In this document: in pieces, positions 1-9,360 of the stretch | Position numbering within the stretch: the first letter of the stretch is position 1 | Layout of the letters: each line of letters starts with the position of its first letter | NCBI GenBank assembly: GCA_965206775.1 | Contig: CBDBKU010000003.1 | Coordinates: forward strand, 2,170,001 to 2,234,000 | Reading direction: 5' to 3' | From: VXMF01 sp965206775 | GTDB taxonomy: Bacteria > Acidobacteriota > Terriglobia > Bryobacterales > UBA6623 | Length of the DNA: 64,000 nt | Position numbers and translations under genes: made by a program | Notes under the pieces: generated by a model | The model's database searches: none | Told to the model about the DNA's origin: nothing | What the model saw: only the letters and a program-made list of their open reading frames with translations

Positions 1-664
1 TTATCTCGTCGGCGGTGTCCTCGTGCATGATCTCGGTGCAGTTGTCCGCGAACACGGCCCAACGGACCAGGTAGCTTGCGGGTCCGACGTACCAGTTGCT
101 GCGCGCCTCCGATGTGAGCAACTCGCGGACGAAGTCGTCGTAGGGCTGGTTGAGCAGCAACGCGTCTGCGACGTAGTCGTGGAAGAGGTTCCGTCCAGCC
201 ACCCCGACCCGGTTTTGGCTGGTGCGCCAGAGATCGAGGTGCCAGTAGGTCCAGCGGTCGCGCCAGTCGACGCTGCCGACCAAGCGGTCGATCAGCTTGG
301 AACGCTTCTGCGGATCGGAATCTGCGACGAACCTCCGCGCCTCGTCGCCCTCGGGAATGCGCCCGGTGAGATCGAGGTGGACGCGCCGGAAAAATGTCGC
401 GTCGTCGGCCAGCAGCGCATGGGGAATGCTGTCGCGCTCGATCTTACCGAAGATATGGTCGTCGATGAAGTTGATCCGCGTGATGCTTTGCTCCGCCCCC
501 GGCTGGCCGGGCAGGATAGCCTCGGTTTGCCGTGCGAGTTCCGCTGCAGCGTCCTTGCCGGCGACTGGCGGGTGATCTTTCGGCAGGGCTTCTTGGTCCG
601 TCGTCTGGCCCCATGCCGAAGCGACGACGAGCAGGACGCATGCGAGAAGATTCCGTCGATTCAT
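1..664 (-). CDS. DUF1549-domain protein (3' end beyond window)
   Basis: The gene runs leftward out of the window, leaving 221 N-terminal residues. It opens with MNRRNLLACVLLVVASAWG, a signal peptide. The DUF1549 signature HLDLTGRIPEGDEARRF follows near residue 95, then the block around DRWTYWHLDLWR. DUF1549 usually sits in large surface or periplasmic proteins with DUF1553, often with cytochrome c modules, and is frequent in Planctomycetes and Acidobacteria. Its exact reaction is not established. No heme motif is visible in this part. The ATG at 664-662 is the natural start because the signal peptide begins there. About 200 nt separate it from dnaB upstream on the same strand. Confidence 0.85.
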   Translation of the reverse strand, partial: MNRRNLLACVLLVVASAWGQTTDQEALPKDHPPVAGKDAAAELARQTEAILPGQPGAEQSITRINFIDDHIFGKIERDSIPHALLADDATFFRRVHLDLTGRIPEGDEARRFVADSDPQKRSKLIDRLVGSVDWRDRWTYWHLDLWRTSQNRVGVAGRNLFHDYVADALLLNQPYDDFVRELLTSEARSNWYVGPASYLVRWAVFADNCTEIMHEDTADEI

Positions 665-868
665 CGGGCCTGTCCTGCTCTAGTGTAGATGGAATTCAAG
701 GCGAGGACACCAGCGGATTCGTGCTTGCGGCGATGCGAGGTGCGCTGCTGCGTGGTGGCAAGGACTCATCTTCGATCGCATCGCGCGACTCGGATTCGCT
801 TCGCAGCTCTGGCGCCTCGTGAGTGGCATTCGTCCGTGGTCCGCTTCAATACCACGGGCCGACCGGGT

Positions 869-2347
869 CTAGAACGGTGCCTCCACGTCACCGCCACTAT
901 CATTTCCATACTGGCCGGCTCCGGTATCGACGTCTGAGTCTTCCGCTAGGGGCGCAAATTTTGCGAATCGTTTTTGAAACGCAAGCTTGACCCGGCCGGT
1001 CGGGCCGTTGCGCTGCTTTCCGATAATTAGTTCCGCGATGCCTTCCAGTGATTTGTCGGTCGGCTTGTACACTTCTTCGCGGAAAATGAAGCAAACGACA
1101 TCGGCGTCCTGCTCGATCGAGCCGGAGTCGCGCAGGTCGCTGAGTCTCGGGCGCGCATCCTTTCTCCGAGCATCTTCCGGGCCGCGGCTTAGCTGCGACA
1201 GGGCGAGGACGGGAACGTTCAGATCCTTTGCCAGCAGTTTCAGCCCGCGCGAGAACATCGAGATTTCCTGCACCCGGTTTTCCACCCTGCCCTTGGACCC
1301 GAGTAGCTGAAGATAGTCGACCACAACTAGGCTCAGACCGTGCTCGGATTGCAGCCGCCGGCATTTCGCAGCGAGCTCGATGATATTGAGATTGGCCGTG
1401 TCGTCGATGAACAGCTTGCTTTGGACAATATCGTGTAAAGCCTTCCCAAGCCTGGCCTTAGCGGCACTGTCCACCTTGCCCTGCCGAAAGTGAATCTGAT
1501 TGACTTTTGCCTCGGAACAGAGGATGCGCGTCAGGAGCGCTTCCCGCGACATCTCAAGAGAGAATATAGCGACTGTGCTGCCCGGCTTGCCGCCTCGGGG
1601 AGTCCCTACGTGGGAGGCAATGTTCAGCGCCATGGCCGTCTTTCCCATCGCCGGACGCGCTGCGAGCACGACGAGCTGCCCGCCCCGAAAGCCGTTCGTC
1701 ATCTCATTGAAGTCGTAGTATGGCGTGTATAGGCCCTTCGGTCTCTTCGAGGGGTCTAGGAATGACTCCAAGCCGCCCTCGAATCCTTCGATCGTCTCGC
1801 GCGGGCTCTCCAAGCCTGCCCTCAGCAGGTCGTTGCCGACGTTCATGACGGCCGTCTCGGAATCGGCTAGGATCTCATCGACCTCGCGACCCTCCTGTAA
1901 ACAGTTGGCGACGATCCCCTGCGCAGTGTGGATCAGCTTTCGCAGAACCGACTTGTTCTTGACAATCCGGACGTAGCTTTCGATGCTCGCAAGGCGAGGC
2001 ATCCCTTCCGTCAGCGACGCGAGGTACGCGATTCCGCCAACGTTCTCGAGCCATTTGAATTTCATCAGCTCGTCGCCCAGCGTTAGGTATTCGATCCGCT
2101 CGCCGCGCTCGTTGAGCTTGTACATGCACGAGAAGATGCGACGGTGCTTCTCGATCGAGAAGTCTGTCTCGTCAAGCACTCCCGCGACCTGGGCGAATTT
2201 CGTGTCGTCGAGTAGGACGGTTCCGAGCACGAACATCTCGGCTTCGATGTTGACGGGCATGCCCTGCTGCAAGGCGAGGGAGTTCACGTCGTGTTCTTGA
2301 TTTGCCGGGGGAACCCGTTGTTCCTGCTGTTCTTGGATCGGCGGCAT
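869..2347 (-). CDS. dnaB: Replicative DNA helicase DnaB
   Basis: This is the replicative helicase that unwinds DNA at the fork and recruits primase. The protein has 492 residues, slightly longer than the usual 450-470 because of a Gln-rich N-terminal extension (MPPIQEQQEQRVPP). The N-terminal domain starts near PVNIEAEMFVLGTVLLDD. The RecA-like C-terminal domain has Walker A AARPAMGKT, the block IFSLEMSREAL, Walker B VVVDYLQLL and the late motifs LSQLSRGPEDA and RDSGSIEQDADVV. It has no intein. A start nearer PVNIEAEM cannot be excluded. The primase DnaG, its usual partner, is encoded separately at 25.5 kb. Confidence 0.97.
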   Translation of the reverse strand: MPPIQEQQEQRVPPANQEHDVNSLALQQGMPVNIEAEMFVLGTVLLDDTKFAQVAGVLDETDFSIEKHRRIFSCMYKLNERGERIEYLTLGDELMKFKWLENVGGIAYLASLTEGMPRLASIESYVRIVKNKSVLRKLIHTAQGIVANCLQEGREVDEILADSETAVMNVGNDLLRAGLESPRETIEGFEGGLESFLDPSKRPKGLYTPYYDFNEMTNGFRGGQLVVLAARPAMGKTAMALNIASHVGTPRGGKPGSTVAIFSLEMSREALLTRILCSEAKVNQIHFRQGKVDSAAKARLGKALHDIVQSKLFIDDTANLNIIELAAKCRRLQSEHGLSLVVVDYLQLLGSKGRVENRVQEISMFSRGLKLLAKDLNVPVLALSQLSRGPEDARRKDARPRLSDLRDSGSIEQDADVVCFIFREEVYKPTDKSLEGIAELIIGKQRNGPTGRVKLAFQKRFAKFAPLAEDSDVDTGAGQYGNDSGGDVEAPF

Positions 2348-2559
2348 GCTAAGTTGTCCGAGCTCGCTGGCACTGCCCGCCGCGGAGCGTTTTCAGGGGG
2401 AAGGCCCTATCCCCCCCTTGCCATGCATTCCATCGCCCGGCTAGCTCCGTGCGAATCCTCCGGCAGCCCAGGATCGCGCCGGAATCTCGCACCATGATAC
2501 TCCCTGATCATGCGCGGTCCCGGAAAATCACGTCCTCGCCGTCGGCTCGCAGTCGCTGA

Positions 2560-2565
2560 TAGGAT
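2560..2565 (+). promoter_or_regulatory. -10 box TAGGAT for sulfatase
   Basis: TAGGAT ends 7 nt before the ATG at 2573. The downstream stretch ATCGAATCCATG is the same as that before the gene at 16935. This spacing predicts an almost leaderless transcript. No good -35 box is visible. Confidence 0.5.
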
Positions 2566-2572
2566 CGAATCC

Positions 2573-4081
2573 ATGCCCGCAATGCATCGACGCAGTTTCA
2601 TTCACTTGGGAGCGGCGGCCGGCCTTGCGAGGCCCGCTAGCGCCGCCCGGCCTCAAAAGCCGAACATCCTTTTCCTGATGACAGACCAGCAGCGCGGCGA
2701 CTGCGTTGGCGCGGACGGTCATCCCGCCGTCCGGACGCCGAATCTCGACCGAATCGCAAGCGAGGGAGCGCGATTCTGCCACGCCTACTCCAGTACGCCG
2801 AGCTGCACGCCTGCTCGCGCCTGCCTGCTGACAGGACAGTCCCCGTGGCATCATGGCATGCTCGGGTATGGCAAGGTTGCAGAAGAGTACCCGCATGAAA
2901 TGCCCCGGCTGTTGAGGGAGGCGGGGTATTTCACCTGCGCGATCGGGAAGAATCATTTTCATCCGCAGCGAAATGCCCACGGCTATGAGCAAGTCCTGCT
3001 CGACGAGTCGGGCCGGTCGCACTCGGTCGACTTCCGCAGCGACTACCGATCATGGTTTTGGAGCCAGGCTCCCAATCTGGACCCCGACGCCACGGGGATC
3101 GGCTGGAACGATTGCCTGGCCGGGGAGTACGCTTTGCCGGAACGCCTCCACCCGACCATGTGGACAGGAGATTCGGCGGTCCGCTTCCTGGAAACGTACT
3201 CGAGGGATAAGCCGTTCTTTCTGAAGGTGTCCTTCGCCCGGCCGCACAGTCCGTATGATCCCCCCGCGCGGTACATGCGGGAGTTCGAAGACGCCGAGAT
3301 TCCGTCTGCGTCGGTGGGGGACTGGGCCGATTCGTTTCGTCCGCGAAGCAGCGACCAGCCCAGCCTTTGGCACGGTGACCTAGGTTCGGCGCAGGTGAGG
3401 CATTCGCGCCAAGGCTACTACGGATCGATCCGCTTCATTGACGACCAGATCGGTCGGATTCTCGAGGTTCTCCACGAGCGGGGCCTGTATGAGAGCACGT
3501 TGGTCCTCTTCGTTTCTGATCATGGCGACATGCTCGGCGACCACCATCACTGGAGGAAGTGCTACGCCTACGAAGCGTCGGCCCGGATTCCTATGCTGCT
3601 CCGCTGGCCCGCCGGTTTGATTGCCGCCGACCGAGGCCAAGTACGGGAGGAAGTCGCCGAGTTGCGCGACGTGATGCCGACGTTTCTCGCGGCTGCTGGG
3701 ATCGAGGCACCGGAATCGGCCGATGGACGGAGTCTCTTGGAACCTATTTCCGGCAAGGGTTCGGGCTGGCGAGAGTACCTCGACCTGGAGCACAACGTCT
3801 GCTACAGCCCGAGGAACAACTGGAACGCCTTGACGGACGGTAGGTGGAAGTACATCTACCAGGCCCTCGACGGCGAGGAGTACCTGTTCGACCTGCGGGA
3901 CGATCCCGGCGAGGAGCGGAACCTCGCCGGCTCGGCGTCCCGAGGAGACGAGTTGCGCCGGTGGCGCGCCCGCTTGGTCTCGCAATTTGAAGAGCGGGGA
4001 GAACCCTATCTGCGAGGGGGCGAACTCGCACCGCGCCCCGAGGGCAATCTGTATTCGCCTCAATATCCGTCGTCAGACTAG
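2573..4081 (+). CDS. Exported type I (FGE-type) sulfatase
   Basis: This is a sulfatase of the alkaline-phosphatase superfamily that hydrolyses sulfate esters, probably of polysaccharides or glycolipids; the substrate is not predictable. The formylglycine motif C78-T-P-A-R is intact, and metal-binding residues appear in PNILFLMTDQQRGD and in VSDHGDMLGDHHHW. The N-terminus MPAMHRRSFIHLGAAAG resembles a Tat leader and suggests export. The start at 2573 was chosen over 2510 because it places the leader at the N-terminus and lies 7 nt after a -10 box; the ATG at 2582 is also possible. Length of about 502 residues is normal. It is divergent from dnaB. Confidence 0.9.
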   Translation: MPAMHRRSFIHLGAAAGLARPASAARPQKPNILFLMTDQQRGDCVGADGHPAVRTPNLDRIASEGARFCHAYSSTPSCTPARACLLTGQSPWHHGMLGYGKVAEEYPHEMPRLLREAGYFTCAIGKNHFHPQRNAHGYEQVLLDESGRSHSVDFRSDYRSWFWSQAPNLDPDATGIGWNDCLAGEYALPERLHPTMWTGDSAVRFLETYSRDKPFFLKVSFARPHSPYDPPARYMREFEDAEIPSASVGDWADSFRPRSSDQPSLWHGDLGSAQVRHSRQGYYGSIRFIDDQIGRILEVLHERGLYESTLVLFVSDHGDMLGDHHHWRKCYAYEASARIPMLLRWPAGLIAADRGQVREEVAELRDVMPTFLAAAGIEAPESADGRSLLEPISGKGSGWREYLDLEHNVCYSPRNNWNALTDGRWKYIYQALDGEEYLFDLRDDPGEERNLAGSASRGDELRRWRARLVSQFEERGEPYLRGGELAPRPEGNLYSPQYPSSD

Positions 4082-4123
4082 GTGAGGCCGGCGAGCCGGG
4101 AGCCACCAAGCCACAGGGCCGGT

Positions 4124-4900
4124 TCAAGCGAAGAGCTGGACGTAGCCGTAAGCGACAGGAATCCCGAAGAGTATCCCGTCGAGGCGATCTAGAATGCCGC
4201 CGTGCCCCGGCAGGACGGTGCCGCTGTCCTTAACGCCGGCAGCGCGCTTCAGCGCCGACTCTACCAGGTCCCCGACCTGGCTGAGCACGTTGACTGCGAC
4301 CGAAAGGATCGCAAACTCGACCGGGCCGGCGTCCAGGGCGAGGAAAGTCGATGCGTAGTAGGTGCCGACTGCTGTGCTGACCACCACCGAAGCGACCGTG
4401 CCTTCCCAAGTCTTCTGCGGACTGGCCCGCGGGGCGAGCTTCCGACGACCGAACTTCCTTCCCACAGAGAGAGCGGCTATGTCCCCCACGGCGATCAAAA
4501 GCAGCACGAAGAAGAGCCAGTGAGGCGAGATTCCGTGAAGCAGGATGCCCCAGAAAATCGGTCCTGCGATGTACAGCACCCCCGCCACCGTGACAGCCGC
4601 CGCCGGCAGGACACTTGGGAACGGCAGCTGCGCAAAGACTCCCGCACCGAGCAGGACGATTGCTACGAGGGTTGCGAAGTACGCTCGGTCAAGATTCGGG
4701 AGCAGTATCCAGAGCAGCGCTGCGACATGTCCGGCCACTGCAAACGGTCGCATCCCTCCCTTGGTCGCGATGTCGAAGAACTCGTGCAGTGCCAGCGCCG
4801 AAAGCCCAGCGACCGCCAGGCTAAACGCCCATCCAGGGACTAGGAACACCAGCGCCCAAGTACCGATGGCCAGTAAAAGGCCGGTCAGGACTCTCTTCAA
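4124..4900 (-). CDS. cdsA: Phosphatidate cytidylyltransferase
   Basis: This integral membrane enzyme makes CDP-diacylglycerol from CTP and phosphatidic acid, the branch point of phospholipid synthesis. The protein has 258 residues and many hydrophobic helices. It carries the C-terminal CDP-diglyceride synthase signature, seen as SALKRAAGVKDSGTVLPGHG followed by GILDRLDG. The gene lies 10 nt downstream of uppS on the same strand, the common bacterial uppS-cdsA order, so the two are probably co-transcribed. The usual next partner dxr is absent: a convergent sulfatase gene ends 42 nt away. Confidence 0.95.
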   Translation of the reverse strand: MKRVLTGLLLAIGTWALVFLVPGWAFSLAVAGLSALALHEFFDIATKGGMRPFAVAGHVAALLWILLPNLDRAYFATLVAIVLLGAGVFAQLPFPSVLPAAAVTVAGVLYIAGPIFWGILLHGISPHWLFFVLLLIAVGDIAALSVGRKFGRRKLAPRASPQKTWEGTVASVVVSTAVGTYYASTFLALDAGPVEFAILSVAVNVLSQVGDLVESALKRAAGVKDSGTVLPGHGGILDRLDGILFGIPVAYGYVQLFA

Positions 4901-4910
4901 GAGCCGGGCC

Positions 4911-5747
4911 TCACTTGCTCACGGCTACTAGCTTGCAGTTGGTCGCCGACTCGTCTTCGGCCCGGCGCGCCACCGCTTGATCCGGCAATCCGCCGAAGCG
5001 ACGGTTCCGCTTCTGGTAGGCCAGCAGCGACTCCAGCAAGTCTGTCGTCCGGAAGTCGGGCCAGTAGCGGTCGGTCACCCAAATCTCGGAATAGGCGATT
5101 TGCCAGAGTAGAAAGTTGCTCACGCGGAATTCGCCCGAAGTGCGGATCAGGAGGTCCGGATCCCCTGTTCCCGCTGTGTAAAGGAGATCGCTCAGGCCCC
5201 GCTCGTTGATTTGCATGGGCTGGTCGCACCGATGCGCCTGTCGGAGCAGATCGTTCACGATATCGACGATTTCCGAGCGACCGCTGTAGTTCAGCGCGAT
5301 ATTGAGGCGCATTCCCGTGTTTGCGGAGGTCTCGACTATGGCGTTGTCGATATCGTCGCAAACTTCCTGAGGAAGCGCGTCGATACGGCCGATCGTCTGG
5401 AACCGGACGCCGTTTGCCTTGAGGTCCGCCAGTTCCTGTCGCAAGTACTGGCGCAGCAGAGCCCAGAGCGTGTGGATCTCGGCCTTTGGCCGCTTCCAGT
5501 TCTCGACCGAGAACGCGTAAAGCGTCAGCGCTTCGATGCCTAGCCGGCAGCAAGCCTCGATGATCTCTCTTACCGGCTTGACGCCTGCCCGGTGGCCCGC
5601 TGCTCGCGGTAGCAGGCGCTTCTTGGCCCAGCGCCCGTTACCGTCCATGATGACAGCGATGTGGCGGGGCAGCCTGCTCGGCGTCAGCCGCCGGGCCAGG
5701 CGCCACTCTTCGCTGCCGGGCGCTGCCCAATCGAGGAAGTCCTGCAT
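4911..5747 (-). CDS. uppS: Isoprenyl transferase (undecaprenyl diphosphate synthase)
   Basis: This cis-prenyltransferase condenses isopentenyl diphosphate units to make the undecaprenyl carrier for cell-wall synthesis. The catalytic motif HIAVIMDGNGRWAKKR is complete. The blocks GHRAGVKPVREI, LTLYAFSVENWKRP and the C-terminal TSGEFRVSNFLLWQIAYSE are also present. The ATG at 5747 (MQDFLDWAAPG) gives 278 residues, which fits the family. The frame stays open to a TTG at 5825, so a 304-residue form is possible but less typical. It leads the uppS-cdsA pair and is divergent from the VWFA gene at 5898. Confidence 0.95.
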   Translation of the reverse strand: MQDFLDWAAPGSEEWRLARRLTPSRLPRHIAVIMDGNGRWAKKRLLPRAAGHRAGVKPVREIIEACCRLGIEALTLYAFSVENWKRPKAEIHTLWALLRQYLRQELADLKANGVRFQTIGRIDALPQEVCDDIDNAIVETSANTGMRLNIALNYSGRSEIVDIVNDLLRQAHRCDQPMQINERGLSDLLYTAGTGDPDLLIRTSGEFRVSNFLLWQIAYSEIWVTDRYWPDFRTTDLLESLLAYQKRNRRFGGLPDQAVARRAEDESATNCKLVAVSK

Positions 5748-5882
5748 CTCACCGAGACGAACGGCCTTTCGTCCATCGTACAACGAGGCCGGAGTTCCGT
5801 CGAACTCCCGCCGGCGCACAGCCAAGGGCCGCTCGAGCCCGACGTGAGCGAGATGTCGCCGTCATTCTCGCCCGAAGTGGGA

Positions 5883-5888
5883 TAGAAT
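5883..5888 (+). promoter_or_regulatory. -10 box TAGAAT for VWFA gene
   Basis: TAGAAT ends 9 nt before the ATG at 5898, predicting a leader of only a few nucleotides. The -35 region is not close to consensus. Confidence 0.5.
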
Positions 5889-5897
5889 GATTGCGTC

Positions 5898-6941
5898 ATG
5901 CGTGCGGGATGGAGTACCGGCCTATTGGCGCTGCTCGGCGTCACGATCATCGCCTCGGCCCAGGATGCCGAGCAGAATTCGGACAGCACCATTCGCGTCG
6001 AGGTGAACGTCGTCAACCTGCCAGTGACAGTCACCGATCCCGAGGGCCGGTTCATCGTCGACCTGAACAAGTCGGACTTCTCGGTGTGGGAGGACGGTCA
6101 GCTTGTCGAGATCCGATACTTCACGCGCAGCGTAGAAGAAGACAAGAAGCCGCCCTTGTACGCAGGCTTCATCATCGACCTCAGCAACACTGCGAGGCTC
6201 TATTACAAGACCTACCAGACATCCATCGGCGATCTGGCGTGGATGCTCGTGCCGGAAGGCGGCAAGAACAGGGGCTTCCTTTTCGGCTATCACACCGAGG
6301 TTGACGAACTCGTGGACTTCACGGACGACCCTGTCACCTTGACCGAGAGGATGGAGAGCCTTAAGCACGGTGGCGGCAGTGCGATGTTCGACGCGATCTA
6401 CAGGGCGTGCACGGACAAGCTCGTATCGGTGCCGTACCAAGGCGCGAGCGAGCCCCGAAAGGTACTGATCGTGATCGGGGACGGGCACGACAACGCCAGC
6501 AAGCGGTCTATCGACGAAGTTGTCCATGCGGCGCAGCTGCACCAAGTCACGATCTACGCCGTGAGCACAGTCGGCTGGGGCTATCACCACGCAGAGGAAG
6601 CGAACCTATACAGGCTGGCCCGAGAGACTGGCGGTCGCGTCGTGCGCCCTATGCAGAAGGTCCACAAGGACGTGGCAGGATACCTGTCGAAGCCCCAGGA
6701 CGCCGGCAACTACCAGTACGAGGTTGGGACCGGCGGCTACGCGGCGGCCCAGCTGCAGGCGCTGTACGAGGCCATCCTCAACGTTGCCGGGAACGTCCAG
6801 AGCCAGTACATCCTCGGCTACGTGCCGAGCCGGCCCTTCGCCGACAAGAATTTCCGGCAAATCGACGTCGAGCTTGGCTTGGCTGGTGCTAGTGTCGAGA
6901 TCTATCACCGGCGCGGCTACTTCCCTCCGACGGTCCCCTAG
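5898..6941 (+). CDS. VWFA-related domain protein (Acidobacteria type), exported
   Basis: The 347-residue protein has a signal peptide (GLLALLGVTIIASAQ). A segment typical of the Acidobacteria VWFA-related family follows: VNVVNLPVTVTDPEGR, then FIVDLNKSDFSVWEDGQ. A von Willebrand factor A-like fold comes next. Its MIDAS-like motif reads FIIDLSNTA, close to DxSxS with Asn at the third position, and is followed by GDGHDNAS further on. Such proteins are numerous in acidobacterial genomes and are thought to act outside the cytoplasm in binding or complex assembly; no specific role is known. It appears monocistronic. Confidence 0.88.
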   Translation: MRAGWSTGLLALLGVTIIASAQDAEQNSDSTIRVEVNVVNLPVTVTDPEGRFIVDLNKSDFSVWEDGQLVEIRYFTRSVEEDKKPPLYAGFIIDLSNTARLYYKTYQTSIGDLAWMLVPEGGKNRGFLFGYHTEVDELVDFTDDPVTLTERMESLKHGGGSAMFDAIYRACTDKLVSVPYQGASEPRKVLIVIGDGHDNASKRSIDEVVHAAQLHQVTIYAVSTVGWGYHHAEEANLYRLARETGGRVVRPMQKVHKDVAGYLSKPQDAGNYQYEVGTGGYAAAQLQALYEAILNVAGNVQSQYILGYVPSRPFADKNFRQIDVELGLAGASVEIYHRRGYFPPTVP

Positions 6942-7472
6942 ACGGTGCCGAGCTGATTCTCCGGGACGGAAACGGGCACCGGGCATCGCTGCGGTTGCGA
7001 TACCAGCGAGACTTGCTGACGCCCCTCGGGCATAGTCCGCAGGAGCTTCGAAATCTCCCCGGAACTGTCCGCGCCGTTCATCGCCGGGCCAGCTCTAGGT
7101 GACCCTGCGGCTCTTGCAACAAGGCTCCGCGCCAGAACGCAGAGCCCGCTGGACCGAGTCGAGGCGTCCGCGGATTCTTCTCGAAGGAATATCTGGGCGC
7201 ACACGTAGTCGGCGTCGACTTTCGGCTACGGCCTGACGTCTGCCTTCAATTCTCCGAAGTCGACCGACGCCGGTACGAACGCCCGCTTCCTCGCGACTCG
7301 GCCTGACCGTGGCGAATTCTTCCCGTCGGTGCTCGCCCCACTGAAGCAGCGACTTTCGCTCGGGGCATTGTAGGCCGATCTCGCTCCGCCCGACCAGCGG
7401 GTTGCCAGGCTCTAGCCGACCAAACGCGAGTCGGAATGATTCGAAGACGGCTGTTTCCGGTTCCGTGCTCGG
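6942..7472. other. Intergenic region, no gene seen
   Basis: About 530 nt between the VWFA gene and the TrmB-like gene. No convincing coding frame, RNA gene or repeat was found. The only signal is the promoter at its right edge. Confidence 0.5.
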
Positions 7473-7478
7473 TATAAT
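7473..7478 (+). promoter_or_regulatory. Perfect -10 box TATAAT for TrmB-like gene
   Basis: TATAAT ends 8 nt before the GTG start at 7487, again predicting a nearly leaderless mRNA. The -35 position (about 7450-7455) holds GCTGTT, a poor match to TTGACA. Confidence 0.6.
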
Positions 7479-7486
7479 CCCAGAAG

Positions 7487-8317
7487 GTGGAACTGGAACT
7501 TCACACCCGACGGCTCCACGATATCGGTCTCAATGCCTACGAATCGAGCGCTTACATCGTGCTCATCGGGCACGTTCACTTCAAGGCACTGGAAGTGGCG
7601 GGCAGGGCGAACATACCACGGGCGAAGATCTACGACGTGCTCAACAGCCTCGTTGACAAGGGATTTGTGCGGGTCGTCCACGGCAAGACGAAGCAATTCT
7701 CGGCTGTCGAGCCTCGCCTGGCCTTGGAAGGCTACCTGAATCGCCGGCGAGAAAGGTTCCTCCGCGAATGGGAGGACCGTCAGCAACTCGCTACCCAGCT
7801 TAGCGACGACCTCGCGACAGTGTTCCAGGACGGCTCGAACGGCCACAGCCCGCTCGACTACCTGCGTATCATCGGCGACACCCGGCAAATCGTCGAGGAG
7901 TACCGGAACATGCTGCTCCAGACCCACAATGAGTACTTGGAATTCGCCCGCCCTCCGTACGCCGTGGACCCCGGACACGAGCCCCTAGTCAGGAGCCTTG
8001 CGGACAAGGGCACCGCCTGCAAGCTGATGTTCGACTCGAATGATGTCCGGGACTCCGGAGGGAAGGCTAAGCTGAAGCTGTTGGAAGGAGCGGGCGCCGA
8101 AGTGAGGCTCGGACGGAATATTCCGATGAAGCTTGCCTTGTTCGACGGCCACAGCGGATTGATCTCTCTGAACGATCCAGTTGTGAGCCACCAGAAGCTA
8201 ACGGCGCTTGTCTTTGAGCATCGGAGCCTCGGCAGCGCCATGCGAACGCTCTTCGCGGACTTTTGGAATCGGAGCGCGACACTGGACGACTTCTCGTTCG
8301 ACGAGGCCGCTTCCTGA
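7487..8317 (+). CDS. TrmB-family transcriptional regulator
   Basis: The protein has 276 residues. The N-terminal winged helix (LHDIGLNAYESSAYIVLIG to KIYDVLNSLVDKGFVRVV) matches the TrmB sugar-responsive regulator fold, in which a short helix-turn-helix is followed by a wing. A coiled segment comes next (RRRERFLREWEDRQQLATQL), then a C-terminal phospholipase-D-like effector domain that ends in LFADFWNRS. The start is a GTG placed by the TATAAT box just upstream. galU begins 25 nt after its stop on the same strand, so it may act on that gene or on sugar uptake; the ligand is unknown. Confidence 0.88.
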   Translation: MELELHTRRLHDIGLNAYESSAYIVLIGHVHFKALEVAGRANIPRAKIYDVLNSLVDKGFVRVVHGKTKQFSAVEPRLALEGYLNRRRERFLREWEDRQQLATQLSDDLATVFQDGSNGHSPLDYLRIIGDTRQIVEEYRNMLLQTHNEYLEFARPPYAVDPGHEPLVRSLADKGTACKLMFDSNDVRDSGGKAKLKLLEGAGAEVRLGRNIPMKLALFDGHSGLISLNDPVVSHQKLTALVFEHRSLGSAMRTLFADFWNRSATLDDFSFDEAAS

Positions 8318-8342
8318 AGCCGGTCCGGGCCGGCGAGAATCG

Positions 8343-9251
8343 ATGGACTGCCCTATTCTCAATGCCGTGGTGCCCGTCGCGGGTCTCGGAACGCGCCTGC
8401 TGCCCGCGACAAAGTCGCAGCCCAAGGAAATGTTGCTGGTCGCGAGGAAGCCGGTCGTGCAGTACGTCGCCGAGGAATTGGCGCGAAGCGGCGTCCGGAA
8501 CGTCTTGCTCGTGACCGGCCGCGGCAAGGCGGCGATCGAGAACCACCTCGATCCCGACCCGGCGCTCATAGAATCGCTGCGCAGCGCGGGGAAGGCGGAT
8601 CTCGAGCCTGAGCTGGAGTTCGAGAGGCTGGGGCTGAATTTCCTGTACACGCGTCAGAGCGTCCAGCGCGGTCTGGGCGATGCCATCCTGCACTCCGAGT
8701 CCTTTGTCGGGCAGGAGCCGTTTATCGTCGCGCTCGGCGACTCGATCATCGGTCTCCGCGGGGATTCGATGGCCTGCCGGCGCATGGCCGAGGCGTTCGT
8801 CCGGTTTCGGGCGGATGTCGTCATCGCCGTCGAGGAGGTTCCGAGCGAGCACGTGCGCCTCTACGGAATCGTTGAGCCAAGCGGCACCGGGGACACGTTT
8901 CCGATTCGCACGATGGTAGAGAAGCCGTCTGCGGAAGACGCGCCTAGCCGGCTGGCAGTTGCCGGACGCTACGTCTTCTCGCCGAGGATCTTCGAGATGA
9001 TTCGCGAAGTCACACCCGACCAGCGGGGAGAGATCCAGATCACCGGTGCGATCCGGTCGATCGCCGAGCAAGGCGGAACTGTCCTAGGCGTGAAGCTTCG
9101 GCCAGGTGAGAAGCGCTACGACATCGGCAACATGCCCAGCTATTTCGAAACGTTCATCGATTTCGCGGCGGCGGACCCCGACCACGGCCTAAGGGTCAGG
9201 AACCATATGCGCACGATCCTCGACCGCTACTCCCACAAGGCCGGTTCGTAG
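8343..9251 (+). CDS. galU: UTP--glucose-1-phosphate uridylyltransferase
   Basis: The enzyme makes UDP-glucose from UTP and glucose-1-phosphate, feeding glycan and envelope synthesis. The nucleotide-binding N-terminus reads VVPVAGLGTRLLPATKSQPK, with EMLLVARKPVVQYV after it. Later blocks are YTRQSVQRGLGDAIL, GEIQITGAIRS and KRYDIGNMPSYFETF. The ATG at 8343 gives 302 residues, normal for GalU. The frame is open further upstream inside the regulator gene, but that extension is not conserved sequence. It is probably co-transcribed with the TrmB-like regulator. One difference from common GalU is VARKPV where most enzymes have VDKPV. Confidence 0.93.
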   Translation: MDCPILNAVVPVAGLGTRLLPATKSQPKEMLLVARKPVVQYVAEELARSGVRNVLLVTGRGKAAIENHLDPDPALIESLRSAGKADLEPELEFERLGLNFLYTRQSVQRGLGDAILHSESFVGQEPFIVALGDSIIGLRGDSMACRRMAEAFVRFRADVVIAVEEVPSEHVRLYGIVEPSGTGDTFPIRTMVEKPSAEDAPSRLAVAGRYVFSPRIFEMIREVTPDQRGEIQITGAIRSIAEQGGTVLGVKLRPGEKRYDIGNMPSYFETFIDFAAADPDHGLRVRNHMRTILDRYSHKAGS

Positions 9252-9360
9252 CTAGCCTGCCGCGTCCCAACAGCCCGATCTCAGGTTCCGCGAGGCGAAG
9301 CGGATTCGGCCTATAGTGAGGTAGATCATCGGCACGCAGGACGATGAACGCCTCCGGGAC

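Noticed and set aside
8335..8340. GAGAAT just before galU as a -10 box
   Set aside because: It ends 2 nt before the ATG, too close for transcription to start ahead of the codon; galU is better explained as following the TrmB-like gene.
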